Source: Domibacillus sp. PGB-M46 (lineage in GTDB: Bacteria > Bacillota > Bacilli > Bacillales > Domibacillaceae). Taken from it: a DNA stretch of 64,000 bases. How positions within the stretch are numbered: position 1 is the stretch's first letter; each line of letters starts with the position of its first letter. Of this stretch, positions 33,806 to 42,569 are shown in pieces. The position numbers and the translations under genes are program-made. The stretch spans positions 186,001 to 250,000 of the forward strand of contig NZ_JAKGCR010000006.1 in the NCBI RefSeq assembly GCF_022668875.1, written 5' to 3'. The notes under the pieces are model-generated. The model saw only the letters and a list, made by a program, of their open reading frames with translations. It was not told where the DNA came from and did not search any database.

Positions 33806-35878
33806 ATGGAGATCATAGCCGGATATACTCGTTTAAAAAGCTGGACAGCAGAAAACGGAAAAATATCGGTTCACGAGGCAAAAAACAAAGGTGGACATCT
33901 TGTTCATATTCGTATGCCAAAAGAAGCTAGTCAGGATCTCATGGATTCTTGGTTTAAGCTCTATGACCAGTATCAGTTGAATGTAACGAACTTCAAATAC
34001 TTGCCAAGAGTAGTAGAGACAGCATTGCAAAACAATGTTCCCTATACGGTGCTTGAGAGCAAGGAAGGACAGACACTTCGGCAGGAAGGTGTCATTACCA
34101 AGGAACAGCTTGTTCAGCTGGCAGATGCGGTCGCCCACCTCCATCGAAAAAAAATGATTCATGGGGCCATCACACCCGAGAATATTTGGTTAGCAGCAGA
34201 CGGGCAAATCGTATTGTTCGGAGCAGGGGAGGCAGCTGTGCTTTCATCCGCTAAAAGTATGACAGAAGCAGATGATGTCCGGCAGATTGCCGGTGTTTTG
34301 GCTGAATACTCTCTACTTGAGGAAGCTGCTTTTCAGCTGATTTCCAAAAATCCGCCTGACAACATGGCTGCACTTGAGGAAGTGCTGGAAAACTTTGAAG
34401 AAGTAACAACTGGTCATCCGGGTATCGTGGAAAAAGAAGGAGAAGATGTCCAGGAAAGAAAAATACTCCCGGCGCCCGATCCTGTACAGGAAGAACCGGA
34501 GGAAGAAGTACCACAGCAGCCAGAAGTAGAACCAGAATCCCCGGAGCAGGAGGAGTCTACTCCGCTACCGCCTAAAACAAAAAGAAAGCAAGAAACGCCA
34601 TTACCTAAACGATCAGAGACTCGAAAAAAGCCTTTTTTTAAGCGTGTGCCTGTACGCCTGGCAATTGCTGCAGCGGCGCTTTATGGAGTTGGGAATATAA
34701 TCGATTCTAGTGAAACGCAGGTAACAGGGCCAGCCACAGTTTCAAAATCGATGCAAACTGAAGAAGCCGGTGCTGTTGAAACGACCCAGCCTGTTTCAGT
34801 TGAAGGTGAGGCAGTTGTACAAGAAGCAAAACCGTCTTACCGCTCTTATTCGGATGAAGAAATCACCACATTTATGGAAAAATACAGCCAGCAGGCTGTC
34901 GATTCGATTAATAACCGTGACTTTTCATTGGTCAGTCAGTTAATTGATCCAAATGGAAAAGCCTATGAAGAGCATTCCAGCTACTTAAAGCATATTGAAG
35001 AAAAAGGCATTACGGAGGAGATGGCCTGGTTTGAAGTGCTCGATGTGAAAAAAGCGGATGACGGCATGTACCAGGTAGAAACATATGAAGAATATACGAT
35101 TTGGTATGGAGACGGCTCTGAAAAATTTAAAACATTTAAAAGTACATTTTTGCTGACAGTCATGGTGGCGACTGGCGAACTGAAGGTAAATAGGCTGCTG
35201 GACACAGAAACCGTTTCCTCCGAAACCATACAGGAAGCAACAACTCCAGATCTTACAATGGAAACAAACGAAGCAAACGAAGCAAACGAAGCAAACGAAA
35301 CAAATGAAACAAACGAAACAAATGAAACAAACGAAACAAGCAAGACGACTGATACACCAGCAACGCATGAAGAAGAAGATTCATATTTGCTTCCATACAG
35401 CGACAGTGATTATTTAACTGCAGACGACGTGAGTGGATTATCGAGTGAAGAGCTCCTCCTGGCACGTAACGAAATTTTTGCCCGGCATGGCTACATTTTC
35501 ACAGATCAATCTATCCAAAATTACTTTAACCAGCAGTCATGGTACTCACCGGATGCGAGTTATAAGGGAGAGGTATCTGGAGTGGAAGAATATAATGCTG
35601 TTTTTTTAAAAGCGGTTGAGTCCGGTGAGTCAGACAGCTATATTTTGCCGAATAGTGATACGGTTTACTTGGAAGACAGTGAAGTTAGCGGGATGACGAG
35701 TGAAGATATACGCCTGGCTCGAAATGAAATCTTTGCCCGACATGGTTACGTGTTTAATGAAGCTGATTTGCAAGCATACTTTGATGCAAAATCGTGGTAT
35801 TACCCAGATCCATCTTATTCCGGAATGTTAACAGATATAGAAAAATTTAATGCCGAGCTGCTGAAACAATATGAATAA
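33806..35878 (+). CDS. Membrane pseudokinase with two extracellular YARHG domains
   Basis: 690 residues. The N-terminal 200 residues have a protein-kinase-like fold, but key residues are gone: HGAITPENI replaces HRDLKPEN and LFGAGEA replaces DFG, so it is probably inactive. A proline/glutamate-rich linker, one membrane segment (about 281-300), a further domain (SYSDEEITTFMEKYSQQAVD), a NEA/NET repeat linker near 487-513, and two YARHG domains follow (LLLARNEIFARHGYIF and IRLARNEIFARHGYVF). YARHG domains are extracellular. ATG 33806 is chosen over TTG 33788 because AGAAGGTGA sits just before it. It lies between the third Hsp70 and the amidase, overlapping the latter. Confidence 0.86.
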   Translation: MEIIAGYTRLKSWTAENGKISVHEAKNKGGHLVHIRMPKEASQDLMDSWFKLYDQYQLNVTNFKYLPRVVETALQNNVPYTVLESKEGQTLRQEGVITKEQLVQLADAVAHLHRKKMIHGAITPENIWLAADGQIVLFGAGEAAVLSSAKSMTEADDVRQIAGVLAEYSLLEEAAFQLISKNPPDNMAALEEVLENFEEVTTGHPGIVEKEGEDVQERKILPAPDPVQEEPEEEVPQQPEVEPESPEQEESTPLPPKTKRKQETPLPKRSETRKKPFFKRVPVRLAIAAAALYGVGNIIDSSETQVTGPATVSKSMQTEEAGAVETTQPVSVEGEAVVQEAKPSYRSYSDEEITTFMEKYSQQAVDSINNRDFSLVSQLIDPNGKAYEEHSSYLKHIEEKGITEEMAWFEVLDVKKADDGMYQVETYEEYTIWYGDGSEKFKTFKSTFLLTVMVATGELKVNRLLDTETVSSETIQEATTPDLTMETNEANEANEANETNETNETNETNETSKTTDTPATHEEEDSYLLPYSDSDYLTADDVSGLSSEELLLARNEIFARHGYIFTDQSIQNYFNQQSWYSPDASYKGEVSGVEEYNAVFLKAVESGESDSYILPNSDTVYLEDSEVSGMTSEDIRLARNEIFARHGYVFNEADLQAYFDAKSWYYPDPSYSGMLTDIEKFNAELLKQYE
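35265..35345 (+). repeat. 9-base in-frame tandem repeats (NEA/NET linker)
   Basis: About nine units of GCAAACGAA and ACAAATGAA encode an Asn-Glu-Ala/Thr linker in the YARHG protein. The repeats stay in frame and can change length by slippage. Confidence 0.85.
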
Positions 35879-36872
35879 AAAGAAAAAGCAAATCTTATTT
35901 GCCCTTTTGCCTTGTTTTATTTTGATCATAGCCGGCCTTGTACTTCTAAATATTAACGACCTGGAAAGAACTAACAGCACAGCGATTAAAACGACCTCTC
36001 CTGTCACAAAAACAGCTGGCGAAGAAGAAAAAACAGTAGAAACGCCAGAAGAAATGCCAGAAGAAATGCCAGAAGAAACGCCAGAAGAAACGCCAGAAGA
36101 AATGCCAGAAGAAACCCCAAAATTAGAGACAATCGAACAGACCGATTCTGATCTGGGGGAAACACCCTCTGTAATAACCCGGCAAAATTCAATAAAAGAA
36201 GAATCTGAACCAGAAGAAACAGTAGTGCCGGAGGCGAAAGAAAAGCGATTTCTTGTTGTAATTGATCCTGGTCATCAGGTGAAAGCCAACTTGGATCAGG
36301 AGCCGGTAGGACCGGGAGCCACTGAGACAAAATATAAAGTAACTGGTGGGACAACTGGTATCAAAACAGGTGTACCGGAGTATGAACTAAATTTAAAAGC
36401 GGCTTTTTTGCTAAAAGCCGAGTTGGAACGACGAGGCATTCAGGTGATATTGACACGCGACTCAAACGAGGTAGATATTAGTAACCGGGAAAGAGCGGAG
36501 ATTGCTAATACACACAAAGCGGACTTGTTTGTGAGGCTGCATGCTGATGGATCTGAAAATCCTGATACAAAAGGGTTTTCTATATTGATCCCTTCAAGTG
36601 AAAATCCATATACAAAACCTATTGTTGACCGAAGCAGCCAGGCCGCTGATGAAGTTATGGCACTGGCCCGAACTCAGCTGGCTATCAACGAGCCGGGTAT
36701 TTTCCCACGAAACGATATGTCAGGCTTTAATTGGTCAAAGGTGCCTGTTATTTTGCCAGAGATCGGCTTTATGACGAATCCAGAAGAAGATGTTATGCTT
36801 TCAAGTGAGGAATACTTGCTAAAAGTCATGAAGGTTCTTGCAGAAGGAATTACAAACTATAAAGATCAATAA
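35871..36872 (+). CDS. Membrane-anchored N-acetylmuramoyl-L-alanine amidase (Amidase_3)
   Basis: 333 residues. A membrane anchor (about 8-26), then an acidic repeat linker (MPEE/TPEE units, about residues 58-84), then the zinc amidase domain. Its expected ligands and catalytic Glu are present: VIDPGHQ (His), GVPEYELNLKAAFLL (Glu), LHADG (His) and LPEIGFMTN (Glu). The enzyme cuts the amide between peptidoglycan sugar and peptide. Its start overlaps the stop of the YARHG gene by 8 bases. It is the last gene of the Hsp70 operon. Why a wall hydrolase is cotranscribed with cytosolic chaperones is unknown. Confidence 0.88.
   Translation: MNKKKKQILFALLPCFILIIAGLVLLNINDLERTNSTAIKTTSPVTKTAGEEEKTVETPEEMPEEMPEETPEETPEEMPEETPKLETIEQTDSDLGETPSVITRQNSIKEESEPEETVVPEAKEKRFLVVIDPGHQVKANLDQEPVGPGATETKYKVTGGTTGIKTGVPEYELNLKAAFLLKAELERRGIQVILTRDSNEVDISNRERAEIANTHKADLFVRLHADGSENPDTKGFSILIPSSENPYTKPIVDRSSQAADEVMALARTQLAINEPGIFPRNDMSGFNWSKVPVILPEIGFMTNPEEDVMLSSEEYLLKVMKVLAEGITNYKDQ
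36045..36116 (+). repeat. 12-base in-frame tandem repeats (MPEE/TPEE linker)
   Basis: Six units of GAAATGCCAGAA or GAAACGCCAGAA encode a Pro-Glu-Glu-rich linker between the membrane anchor and the amidase domain. Unit number may vary between strains. Confidence 0.85.
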
Positions 36873-36893
36873 GTATGTATTAACATGATGAAA

Positions 36894-36930
36894 GAAGGCA
36901 GCCAAAAGCTGTCTTCTTTTTCTTTTTTTC
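36894..36930 (+). terminator. Terminator of the Hsp70 operon
   Basis: 9-bp stem GAAGGCAGC/GCTGTCTTC (one G-T pair), loop CAAAA, then T-rich TTTTTCTTTTTTTC. It is 22 bases after the amidase stop. Confidence 0.85.
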
Positions 36931-36991
36931 TCTCCAGGTATCGATTTTTTCTTTCTCTCCGTACATAAAAAATGAAAGGGGAGGAAAACGG

Positions 36992-37162
36992 ATGAAAACG
37001 AAGATGACGATCAAGGAAGCCGCGCTGTTTTTGGGGGTATACCCGGGGACGCTGTACCGGTATGTGCAGGACGGGTCGGTGCCTCATTACCGGGTGGGGC
37101 GGCGGATTTTTTTCTCGCAGGAAACGCTGTCAGACTGGATCAATCGGCAGGAGGGAATGTAA
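36992..37162 (+). CDS. Small excisionase/MerR-type helix-turn-helix protein (56 aa)
   Basis: 56 residues: TIKEAALFLGVYPGTLYRYV is a classic helix-turn-helix of the excisionase/HTH_17 family, followed by PHYRVGRRIFFSQETLSDWI, the short wing. Such proteins assist excision or act as small regulators of phage replication modules. GGGGAGG at 36978-36984 lies 7 bases before ATG 36992. It abuts the next gene directly (stop at 37162, start at 37163), so they are cotranscribed. The region is GC-richer than the Hsp70 operon, consistent with separate origin. Confidence 0.82.
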   Translation: MKTKMTIKEAALFLGVYPGTLYRYVQDGSVPHYRVGRRIFFSQETLSDWINRQEGM

Positions 37163-37927
37163 ATGGCGAAGTACCGGTTTGTGTATGCGAATTTCTGGAG
37201 TGACAATAAAGTAATGGACATGTCGGCGGCGGAGAAGCTTTGTTTTTTATATGTACTGACAAACAGCCAGACGACGCAGATTGGCATTTACCCGCTGAAT
37301 GTGCGCAAGGCGGCGTTTGAAATGGGAATGGCGGCGTCCAAGGTAGAGGAATGTTTTCGGGTGCTTCAGGAGGAAGGTATCATCCGCTTGAGTGAAGAAA
37401 CAGGCGAAATGGCGATTGGGCACTGGGGCCGCTACAATTTCACCCGGGGCGGCAAGCCGGTCGAGGATTGTGTGGAAAAGGAATTATCGCTCGTAAAAGA
37501 TACATCACTCGCTGCTTTTGTCGCAGCGCATATTCCGCCTGGGCGCATTCGGTCCTTGTACGATACGTGCACGTTACGTTACCAAAAAGAAAAAGAAAAC
37601 GGAAAGAAAACGGAACTGAACCGAACAGAAAGCTGCCCGGCGGTCGTGCGGTTTTGGGAAAAGTTATTTGGCCCGGCCTCTCAAGCAGTCGAGCAGGGTC
37701 TCTTAGATTGGTGCTCCGCACTCAGTGAAGAACTGGTCATTGAAGCGTTGAAGCGGTCACATGAGGCGGATAAGCCGTATGCGTATGTGCAAAAGGTGCT
37801 GAGCAGCTGGCAGGCAGAAGGACGGACATCACTCACAGATGTGCAAAACAAAACGGAAAGAGCCGGAGCCGCTCCGTTGTATGAGCCGCTTGTGCTCGAT
37901 ATCGAGGCCGGGGAGGGAATCGGGTGA
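37163..37927 (+). CDS. Phage-type replication initiator, DnaD-like
   Basis: 254 residues. The N-terminal part (about 1-100) is a winged helix (KYRFVYANFWSDNKVMDMS, EKLCFLYVLTN). The C-terminal part (about 155-220) is DnaD/DnaB_2-like: LDWCSALSEELVIEALKRSH followed by KPYAYVQKVLSSWQ. Proteins of this kind load the helicase onto phage or plasmid origins. It follows an excisionase-like gene and precedes a DnaB helicase with a 4-base overlap, a normal replication cassette. No origin sequence was identified. Confidence 0.85.
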   Translation: MAKYRFVYANFWSDNKVMDMSAAEKLCFLYVLTNSQTTQIGIYPLNVRKAAFEMGMAASKVEECFRVLQEEGIIRLSEETGEMAIGHWGRYNFTRGGKPVEDCVEKELSLVKDTSLAAFVAAHIPPGRIRSLYDTCTLRYQKEKENGKKTELNRTESCPAVVRFWEKLFGPASQAVEQGLLDWCSALSEELVIEALKRSHEADKPYAYVQKVLSSWQAEGRTSLTDVQNKTERAGAAPLYEPLVLDIEAGEGIG

Positions 37928-39177
37928 GGGCGGAAATGGCGGTTTTAGGCACCTGCCTGCATGACAGCCGGGTGGCGCTCGATACGCAGATTGTGCCGGC
38001 GTATTTTGAATCGGCGCTGCACCGGGAGCTGTTTTCCTTGATTCAAACAGAGGCGCAGGCCGGACGAATCGTTGATGTCGTGACCCTGTCGGTCGGCGGG
38101 CTCATTGAGTCGTTTGGCGGAGCACCGTATATCAATGACCTGGTCGCGCATGCGAATGTGGAGAGGTTTTCGCATTATGAAGTGCTCGTCATTGAAGAGT
38201 GGCAGAAGCGGGCAATCCGTTCGATGTGCATTCGGGCATCGGCAGAAGAATGGCCGGCGGACCGGATCATGGAAGAAGCAGCCCGTATTGGGAGCGTCCG
38301 CATTCAAAGAGCACAGTCGACATCAGAGCTGGTGGAGCCGCTCCGGGAAGCGCCGTTTGTGAAAGAAGAGCAGGTGCAGCGCGCGATGACGGGCATCAAA
38401 GGGCTCGATGAAACGCTCGGCGGCTTTCGGGAAGGCGAGCTGACGGTCATTGGCGCCCGCCCATCGATGGGCAAAACCGACGTGATGCTGCATCTGGCAA
38501 GAATGGCCGCACAGGGAGGATATATGCCGATTGTGTTTTCGATTGAAATGCCGGCCGCCGCGCTCATCAAGCGGATTTTAGCGATGGAGGGGCGGTTTAA
38601 CCGGACAAAAATGCGCAATCCGTACGAGCTGTTTACCGAAGGGCAAAAGAAAACGTGGCCGAATATGATCAAAAAAGTAGCGGAGCTTGGCATGTATATC
38701 ATCGATCAGCCTGCCGTCACGGTGTCCGATATGCGCTCGTCCATCAGGCGGCTGCTCATTGACGATCCGAAAGCCCGCCCGGTTGTCTTTATCGACTATT
38801 TAGGGCTGATTACGCCGCCGCATTTTTTTGACGGGAACGTGACCGCACAAATAGCGGCGGTTTCAAAAGGTTTAAAAGCGATGGCAAAAGATTTTGACTG
38901 CCCGGTGATTTGTCTGGCGCAGCTTTCACGGGCCGTGGAAGCACGTGCGGACAAGCGGCCGATGCTTTCAGATGTGCGGGACTCCGGGTCGGTGGAGCAG
39001 GATGCGGATGTGGTGCTGTTTTTATACCGGGACGCTTATTATTCCAAACAAGCAGGTGATAAACGGATGGAGATCATTGTGGCGAAAAACCGAAACGGCC
39101 AGACGGGGTTTGTGACCGTTACCTACATAAAAGAAACGGGCATTCTGGTTGACCGTGACGATCCGGTCTCTGTTTAA
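37924..39177 (+). CDS. Replicative DNA helicase, DnaB family (phage type)
   Basis: 417 residues. A short N-terminal domain precedes the RecA-like motor: Walker A GARPSMGKTDVMLHLARMA near 175, IVFSIEMP, and the Walker B-like FIDYLGLI, with SGSVEQDADVVLFLYRD near 355. The family unwinds DNA as a hexamer at the fork. It starts at GTG 37924, overlapping the initiator stop, with GGGGAGGG about 8 bases upstream; ATG 37936 is an alternative. It is shorter than chromosomal DnaC/DnaB (about 450 aa), as phage versions often are. Confidence 0.9.
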   Translation: MRAEMAVLGTCLHDSRVALDTQIVPAYFESALHRELFSLIQTEAQAGRIVDVVTLSVGGLIESFGGAPYINDLVAHANVERFSHYEVLVIEEWQKRAIRSMCIRASAEEWPADRIMEEAARIGSVRIQRAQSTSELVEPLREAPFVKEEQVQRAMTGIKGLDETLGGFREGELTVIGARPSMGKTDVMLHLARMAAQGGYMPIVFSIEMPAAALIKRILAMEGRFNRTKMRNPYELFTEGQKKTWPNMIKKVAELGMYIIDQPAVTVSDMRSSIRRLLIDDPKARPVVFIDYLGLITPPHFFDGNVTAQIAAVSKGLKAMAKDFDCPVICLAQLSRAVEARADKRPMLSDVRDSGSVEQDADVVLFLYRDAYYSKQAGDKRMEIIVAKNRNGQTGFVTVTYIKETGILVDRDDPVSV

Positions 39178-39451
39178 GGAAGCGTTTAAGCGGCAGGAGG
39201 ATACGCTTGTTTATGGGCTGCTCGATTTATTGCGCCGCGGGGTCGTCCATGCGGAAACAAGCGAAAACCGGATTCCGTTTGAAGCGATGGATAACGAGGC
39301 GATTCGGGAGATGAAAAAACAAAATGAGCTCGGCTTTGTCCCGGTTCGCGTGTATGCCACAACCTCCAACCGGACGCTTTGGCTGCTTATAGCGGCGGAG
39401 TCCAGAGAAAGGGCCATACAAAAAGCGTGCGGACTTGGTGAGCCTCCCTAG
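39149..39451 (+). CDS. Small hypothetical protein of the replication module (100 aa)
   Basis: 100 residues, soluble, no family recognised. It opens at TTG 39149, inside the end of the helicase gene, with no clear ribosome site, so the true start may differ (GTG or ATG further in). It has the composition and place of a small phage gene, and the frame is followed by another small frame that overlaps it. Confidence 0.5.
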   Translation: MTVTIRSLFKEAFKRQEDTLVYGLLDLLRRGVVHAETSENRIPFEAMDNEAIREMKKQNELGFVPVRVYATTSNRTLWLLIAAESRERAIQKACGLGEPP

Positions 39452-39617
39452 CGTTGTCGCATGCTGCAGCTCTGGTTATATGGTCGAGCGGAACGGGCGG
39501 GCGGTGACGATGGGAGACATGATTGCCGAATGTGAGTCGTTTCCTGCGCTTGTCGGTGTGGTGGATGTGAACAAGCCGCCATCCTCCACCTTCTCTAAAC
39601 CAAACGGCAGGAATTAA
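39435..39617 (+). CDS. Very small hypothetical protein (60 aa), doubtful
   Basis: 60 residues from TTG 39435, overlapping the previous gene. It includes GYMVERNGRAVTMGDMIAEC, which looks protein-like, and ends just before a terminator. No ribosome site supports the start and ATG 39480 would give a 45-residue product. It may be a real short phage gene, but evidence is thin. Confidence 0.35.
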   Translation: MVSLPSVVACCSSGYMVERNGRAVTMGDMIAECESFPALVGVVDVNKPPSSTFSKPNGRN

Positions 39618-39626
39618 AATGTGCCA

Positions 39627-39660
39627 AACAGCCTGTACGAGGCGTGCAGGCTGTTTTTGT
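39627..39660 (+). terminator. Terminator of the replication module
   Basis: 9-bp stem AACAGCCTG/CAGGCTGTT with an 11-base loop, then five T residues. Confidence 0.85.
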
Positions 39661-39854
39661 TACAAACAGGCAAAAGAGTGGACCGGTTCGGCTTCTTAAA
39701 ACGATGGAAAAAAGATCCGGAAACAAATATGTTTTAATTATCTTATGAGAAAACGGCAAATTTAACGTGTCATGGCTAGTTTCTTCTGCTATGATCAATT
39801 TATAGGTCTAAGGGATTATAAAATGCATATTTCGACAAAAAAGGAGAATAACGT

Positions 39855-41726
39855 ATGAAATACATCGGTAGGGTAGGAACGCCGCTGTTTGCCGATTTTG
39901 CTTATTTCTTTTGGACAATGAAGCTGGATTTCGCGCAGTTTTACAATGGCTACCACCTGTTATCCCTGTTCTTTTTTTCTGTCATCGCCTGGTGGATCGG
40001 CAGGCACTATGATGATAACCGCCATTTAAATGAAAAATTAATGGAAAAAAGGAATGAGCTGCAAAGCCTGTTAGATAATGCGGATGCGGCCATTTGGTCC
40101 ATCGATCATAGGACGAACCGTATGTCACTGTCAAAAGGGTTTGAAAAAATACTCGATGTTTCGCTTCAAGAGGCTTACACAGAGAGAACGCTCTGGCAAA
40201 AATATCTTTATCATGAGGATTGCCATAAGGCGTTACATTTTCTTCGATCTTATAAAGACGATAAAGGGGAAGCAGGTAAAACAGCTGAATTCCGGATCGT
40301 GCGTAATGGGCAAATCAAGTGGGTGGAAGTAAAATTATCCTCGACTTGGAATGAAAAAGGCGAGCCTGTGAAAACAAACGGTATCGTCCTGGACATCACG
40401 GAAAGAAAAACATCAGAAGAACGGATTAAACAGTTAGCGTATACCGATTCACTTACGGAGCTGCCAAACCGGACATCTTTATTTATGGATTTAAATAAAC
40501 GGCTGCAGGAAGGAAAAGAAACAGCGCTGTTTATCATTGATCTTGACCGCTTTAAAACAGTAAATGATTCTTTTGGCCACCTGGCAGGCGACACACTGCT
40601 TAAAGAAGCAGCCGGCCGGTTCAAAAGTGCTTTGTCCAAAGAAAGCGGTTGCATTTACCGGTTTGGCGGCGATGAATTCTGGTTTGTCTGCCATAAGACG
40701 AACAAAGTGCAGCTCACCCTTTTAGCGGAAAAGCTTTTACACACCTTGACTTCACCCTTTATGATACAGGATCATGGGATCGTCATCACACCGTCGATTG
40801 GGATCAGCACATTTCCTGGCGATGCGGACAGCATGGATACATTGCTTATGTACGCAGATTCCGCTATGCGTATAGCCAAAGAAAAAGGGCGAAACAATTA
40901 CCAGTTTTTTCATTCGAGTTTATACAACAAGATCCAGCGCAAGGCGGCGCTTGAAAAAGAGCTGAGACGGGCCATTTGGAAAGGGGAACTTTTTCTGCAC
41001 TATCAGCCTCAGGTCGATCTGGCCACAAGCCAGATAACAGGGTTTGAAGCACTTATCAGGTGGGAAAATGAAAGGTTTGGGTCTGTGTCTCCGTCCGAAT
41101 TTATTCCGATCGCTGAAGAATCCGGCTTGATTACCTCCATTGGCGAGTGGGTGCTGAAAGAAGCATGCCTGCAAAGCAAACGGTGGGAGCAGCAGGGGTA
41201 CGGACGGTTTAGTATGAGCATCAATATTTCCGTTCAGCAGTTTCAAAACCGGTATTTCGCCGATACCTTTAAAGCATTGATTCGGGAAACCCATATGGAC
41301 CCAAGCTTGCTGCAAATTGAAATTACTGAAAGCATCATGCAGAATACGCAGGAAACAAAGCATATTTTGGATCAATTAAAAGAAATTGGGGTGAAAGTCT
41401 CGATTGATGATTTCGGTACAGGCTATTCTTCTCTCAGCGTGTTAAAGGAACTGCAGCTCGACTGCTTGAAAATTGACCAGTCTTTTATAAGGGATGTAAC
41501 GACGTCCAAAAAAGAAGCAGCGATCGTCAAAAATATAATCGACCTGGCGCACAATCTTGAGTTGAACGTAGTGGCAGAAGGTGTTGAAACAGCCGGCCAG
41601 CTGTGCATGCTAAAGAAGCTGGGCTGCCAGACTGGGCAGGGCTATTTGTTCAGTAAGCCGCTTTTTCACCAGGAAGCAGAAGAGCTGCTTGTGCAGGAGC
41701 AGCAAAAAATGAAGATTGATGCGTGA
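39855..41726 (+). CDS. Membrane-anchored PAS-GGDEF-EAL protein (cyclic-di-GMP turnover)
   Basis: 623 residues. Order: one or two N-terminal membrane segments (about 10-50), a PAS domain (about 70-185, ending in GIVLDITERK), a GGDEF domain (about 195-350) and an EAL domain (about 365-610). GGDEF is intact (YRFGGDEFWF), and the EAL catalytic set is present ([36 protein letters not shown]). No RxxD inhibition site precedes GGDEF (the residues are SKESG). It could therefore make and break cyclic-di-GMP. ATG 39855 follows AAGGAGAATAACGT. The balance of activities cannot be predicted. Confidence 0.93.
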   Translation: MKYIGRVGTPLFADFAYFFWTMKLDFAQFYNGYHLLSLFFFSVIAWWIGRHYDDNRHLNEKLMEKRNELQSLLDNADAAIWSIDHRTNRMSLSKGFEKILDVSLQEAYTERTLWQKYLYHEDCHKALHFLRSYKDDKGEAGKTAEFRIVRNGQIKWVEVKLSSTWNEKGEPVKTNGIVLDITERKTSEERIKQLAYTDSLTELPNRTSLFMDLNKRLQEGKETALFIIDLDRFKTVNDSFGHLAGDTLLKEAAGRFKSALSKESGCIYRFGGDEFWFVCHKTNKVQLTLLAEKLLHTLTSPFMIQDHGIVITPSIGISTFPGDADSMDTLLMYADSAMRIAKEKGRNNYQFFHSSLYNKIQRKAALEKELRRAIWKGELFLHYQPQVDLATSQITGFEALIRWENERFGSVSPSEFIPIAEESGLITSIGEWVLKEACLQSKRWEQQGYGRFSMSINISVQQFQNRYFADTFKALIRETHMDPSLLQIEITESIMQNTQETKHILDQLKEIGVKVSIDDFGTGYSSLSVLKELQLDCLKIDQSFIRDVTTSKKEAAIVKNIIDLAHNLELNVVAEGVETAGQLCMLKKLGCQTGQGYLFSKPLFHQEAEELLVQEQQKMKIDA

Positions 41727-41846
41727 AACTATTTTTATGACGTGTGGGCTTCATACTGAAGTAAAGCAGGCAGGCGTAAGCCGCCATTTTAAAATGAGCC
41801 GTGCGTCTGTTTGCCTGAAAAAAGCGCTGAGCGGCTCCATAAAACA

Positions 41847-41877
41847 AAAAACCTGCCGGATTCCGGCAGGTTTTTTT
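41847..41877. terminator. Bidirectional terminator between convergent genes
   Basis: 8-bp stem CCTGCCGG/CCGGCAGG with an ATT loop, A and T runs on both sides. It serves the membrane-protein gene on the minus strand, whose stop lies inside the T run, and probably the GGDEF-EAL gene. Confidence 0.9.
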
Positions 41878-42355
41878 ATCCTTTTAAGAATGCGATCATC
41901 ATAAAAATGAACCAGGTGAAAAACGGAACCACCATGGCCAGAAGCACATGTTTATAGGAATACCGGTCGCGCCACTTTTTTAACATCCGGTCGATCACAA
42001 AGAAAAACAGCGCAGCCGCCAGTGTATACCAAAATAAAATAAGGCCGAAGATCAAATGAAAGATCAGGGAAAACAGCCATTCATTGTGGCCGTTTTTCCG
42101 GCGGGTCAAATAACGTGCCGCCCTGTCACTGATCAAGGATGTCAGCACAAAATAAATAATGGCCACCGGCGTAATATACATCATGTAAACCGGAATGGCG
42201 TTTGTAAATCGCTGAAGGGAATTGGACCAGCCGGATGCCGGCGTATCAATCGGCAGCGGCTGAATAAAAACCAGCAGCAGGAAAAAAAGTGTACCGGCCA
42301 GGGCACCGGCAATGAGTTTGCGTTCATAATACCCCGGGCTTTTTCTAACAGGCAT
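41876..42355 (-). CDS. Four-helix membrane protein, unknown function (159 aa)
   Basis: 159 residues with about four hydrophobic segments (GALAGTLFFLLLVFIQPL; YMMYITPVAIIYFVLTSLI; LIFHLIFGLILFWYTLAA; LLAMVVPFFTWFIFMMIAF). I recognise no family. The frame opens nine codons earlier, but ATG 42355 is chosen because AAAGGAGA lies 6 bases upstream on the minus strand. It sits between two cyclic-di-GMP proteins, but nothing in the sequence links it to them. Positively charged residues flank helices two and three, typical of inner-membrane proteins. Confidence 0.82.
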   Translation of the reverse strand: MPVRKSPGYYERKLIAGALAGTLFFLLLVFIQPLPIDTPASGWSNSLQRFTNAIPVYMMYITPVAIIYFVLTSLISDRAARYLTRRKNGHNEWLFSLIFHLIFGLILFWYTLAAALFFFVIDRMLKKWRDRYSYKHVLLAMVVPFFTWFIFMMIAFLKG

Positions 42356-42569
42356 AAAAAGTCTCCTTTCGACTCGTTCCATTGCATAAACCGGACATCT
42401 GCCGTTTTGCGCAGGAACGTGTATATAAATGAATGAACTTATCTACATCTTTAACCTTTCTTGACAGTAGTTTAAACATTTGCACGCCATAAAATGTGCT
42501 CCTGGCTGTTAACCGGTGGAAAAATCCGTTTTTTTTTCGAAAAAAGCTTTTTATAAAAGAGAAGAAACC

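Noticed and set aside
35265-35345. CRISPR-like repeat array
   Set aside because: Units are 9 bases with no spacers and are in frame within a coding sequence; they encode a protein linker.
34981-35368. Minus-strand cysteine- and phenylalanine-rich open frames
   Set aside because: They are the reverse complement of the tandem-repeat linker and have no ribosome site.
36992-39617. Complete prophage
   Set aside because: Only replication genes are present; no integrase, repressor, packaging or capsid genes adjoin.
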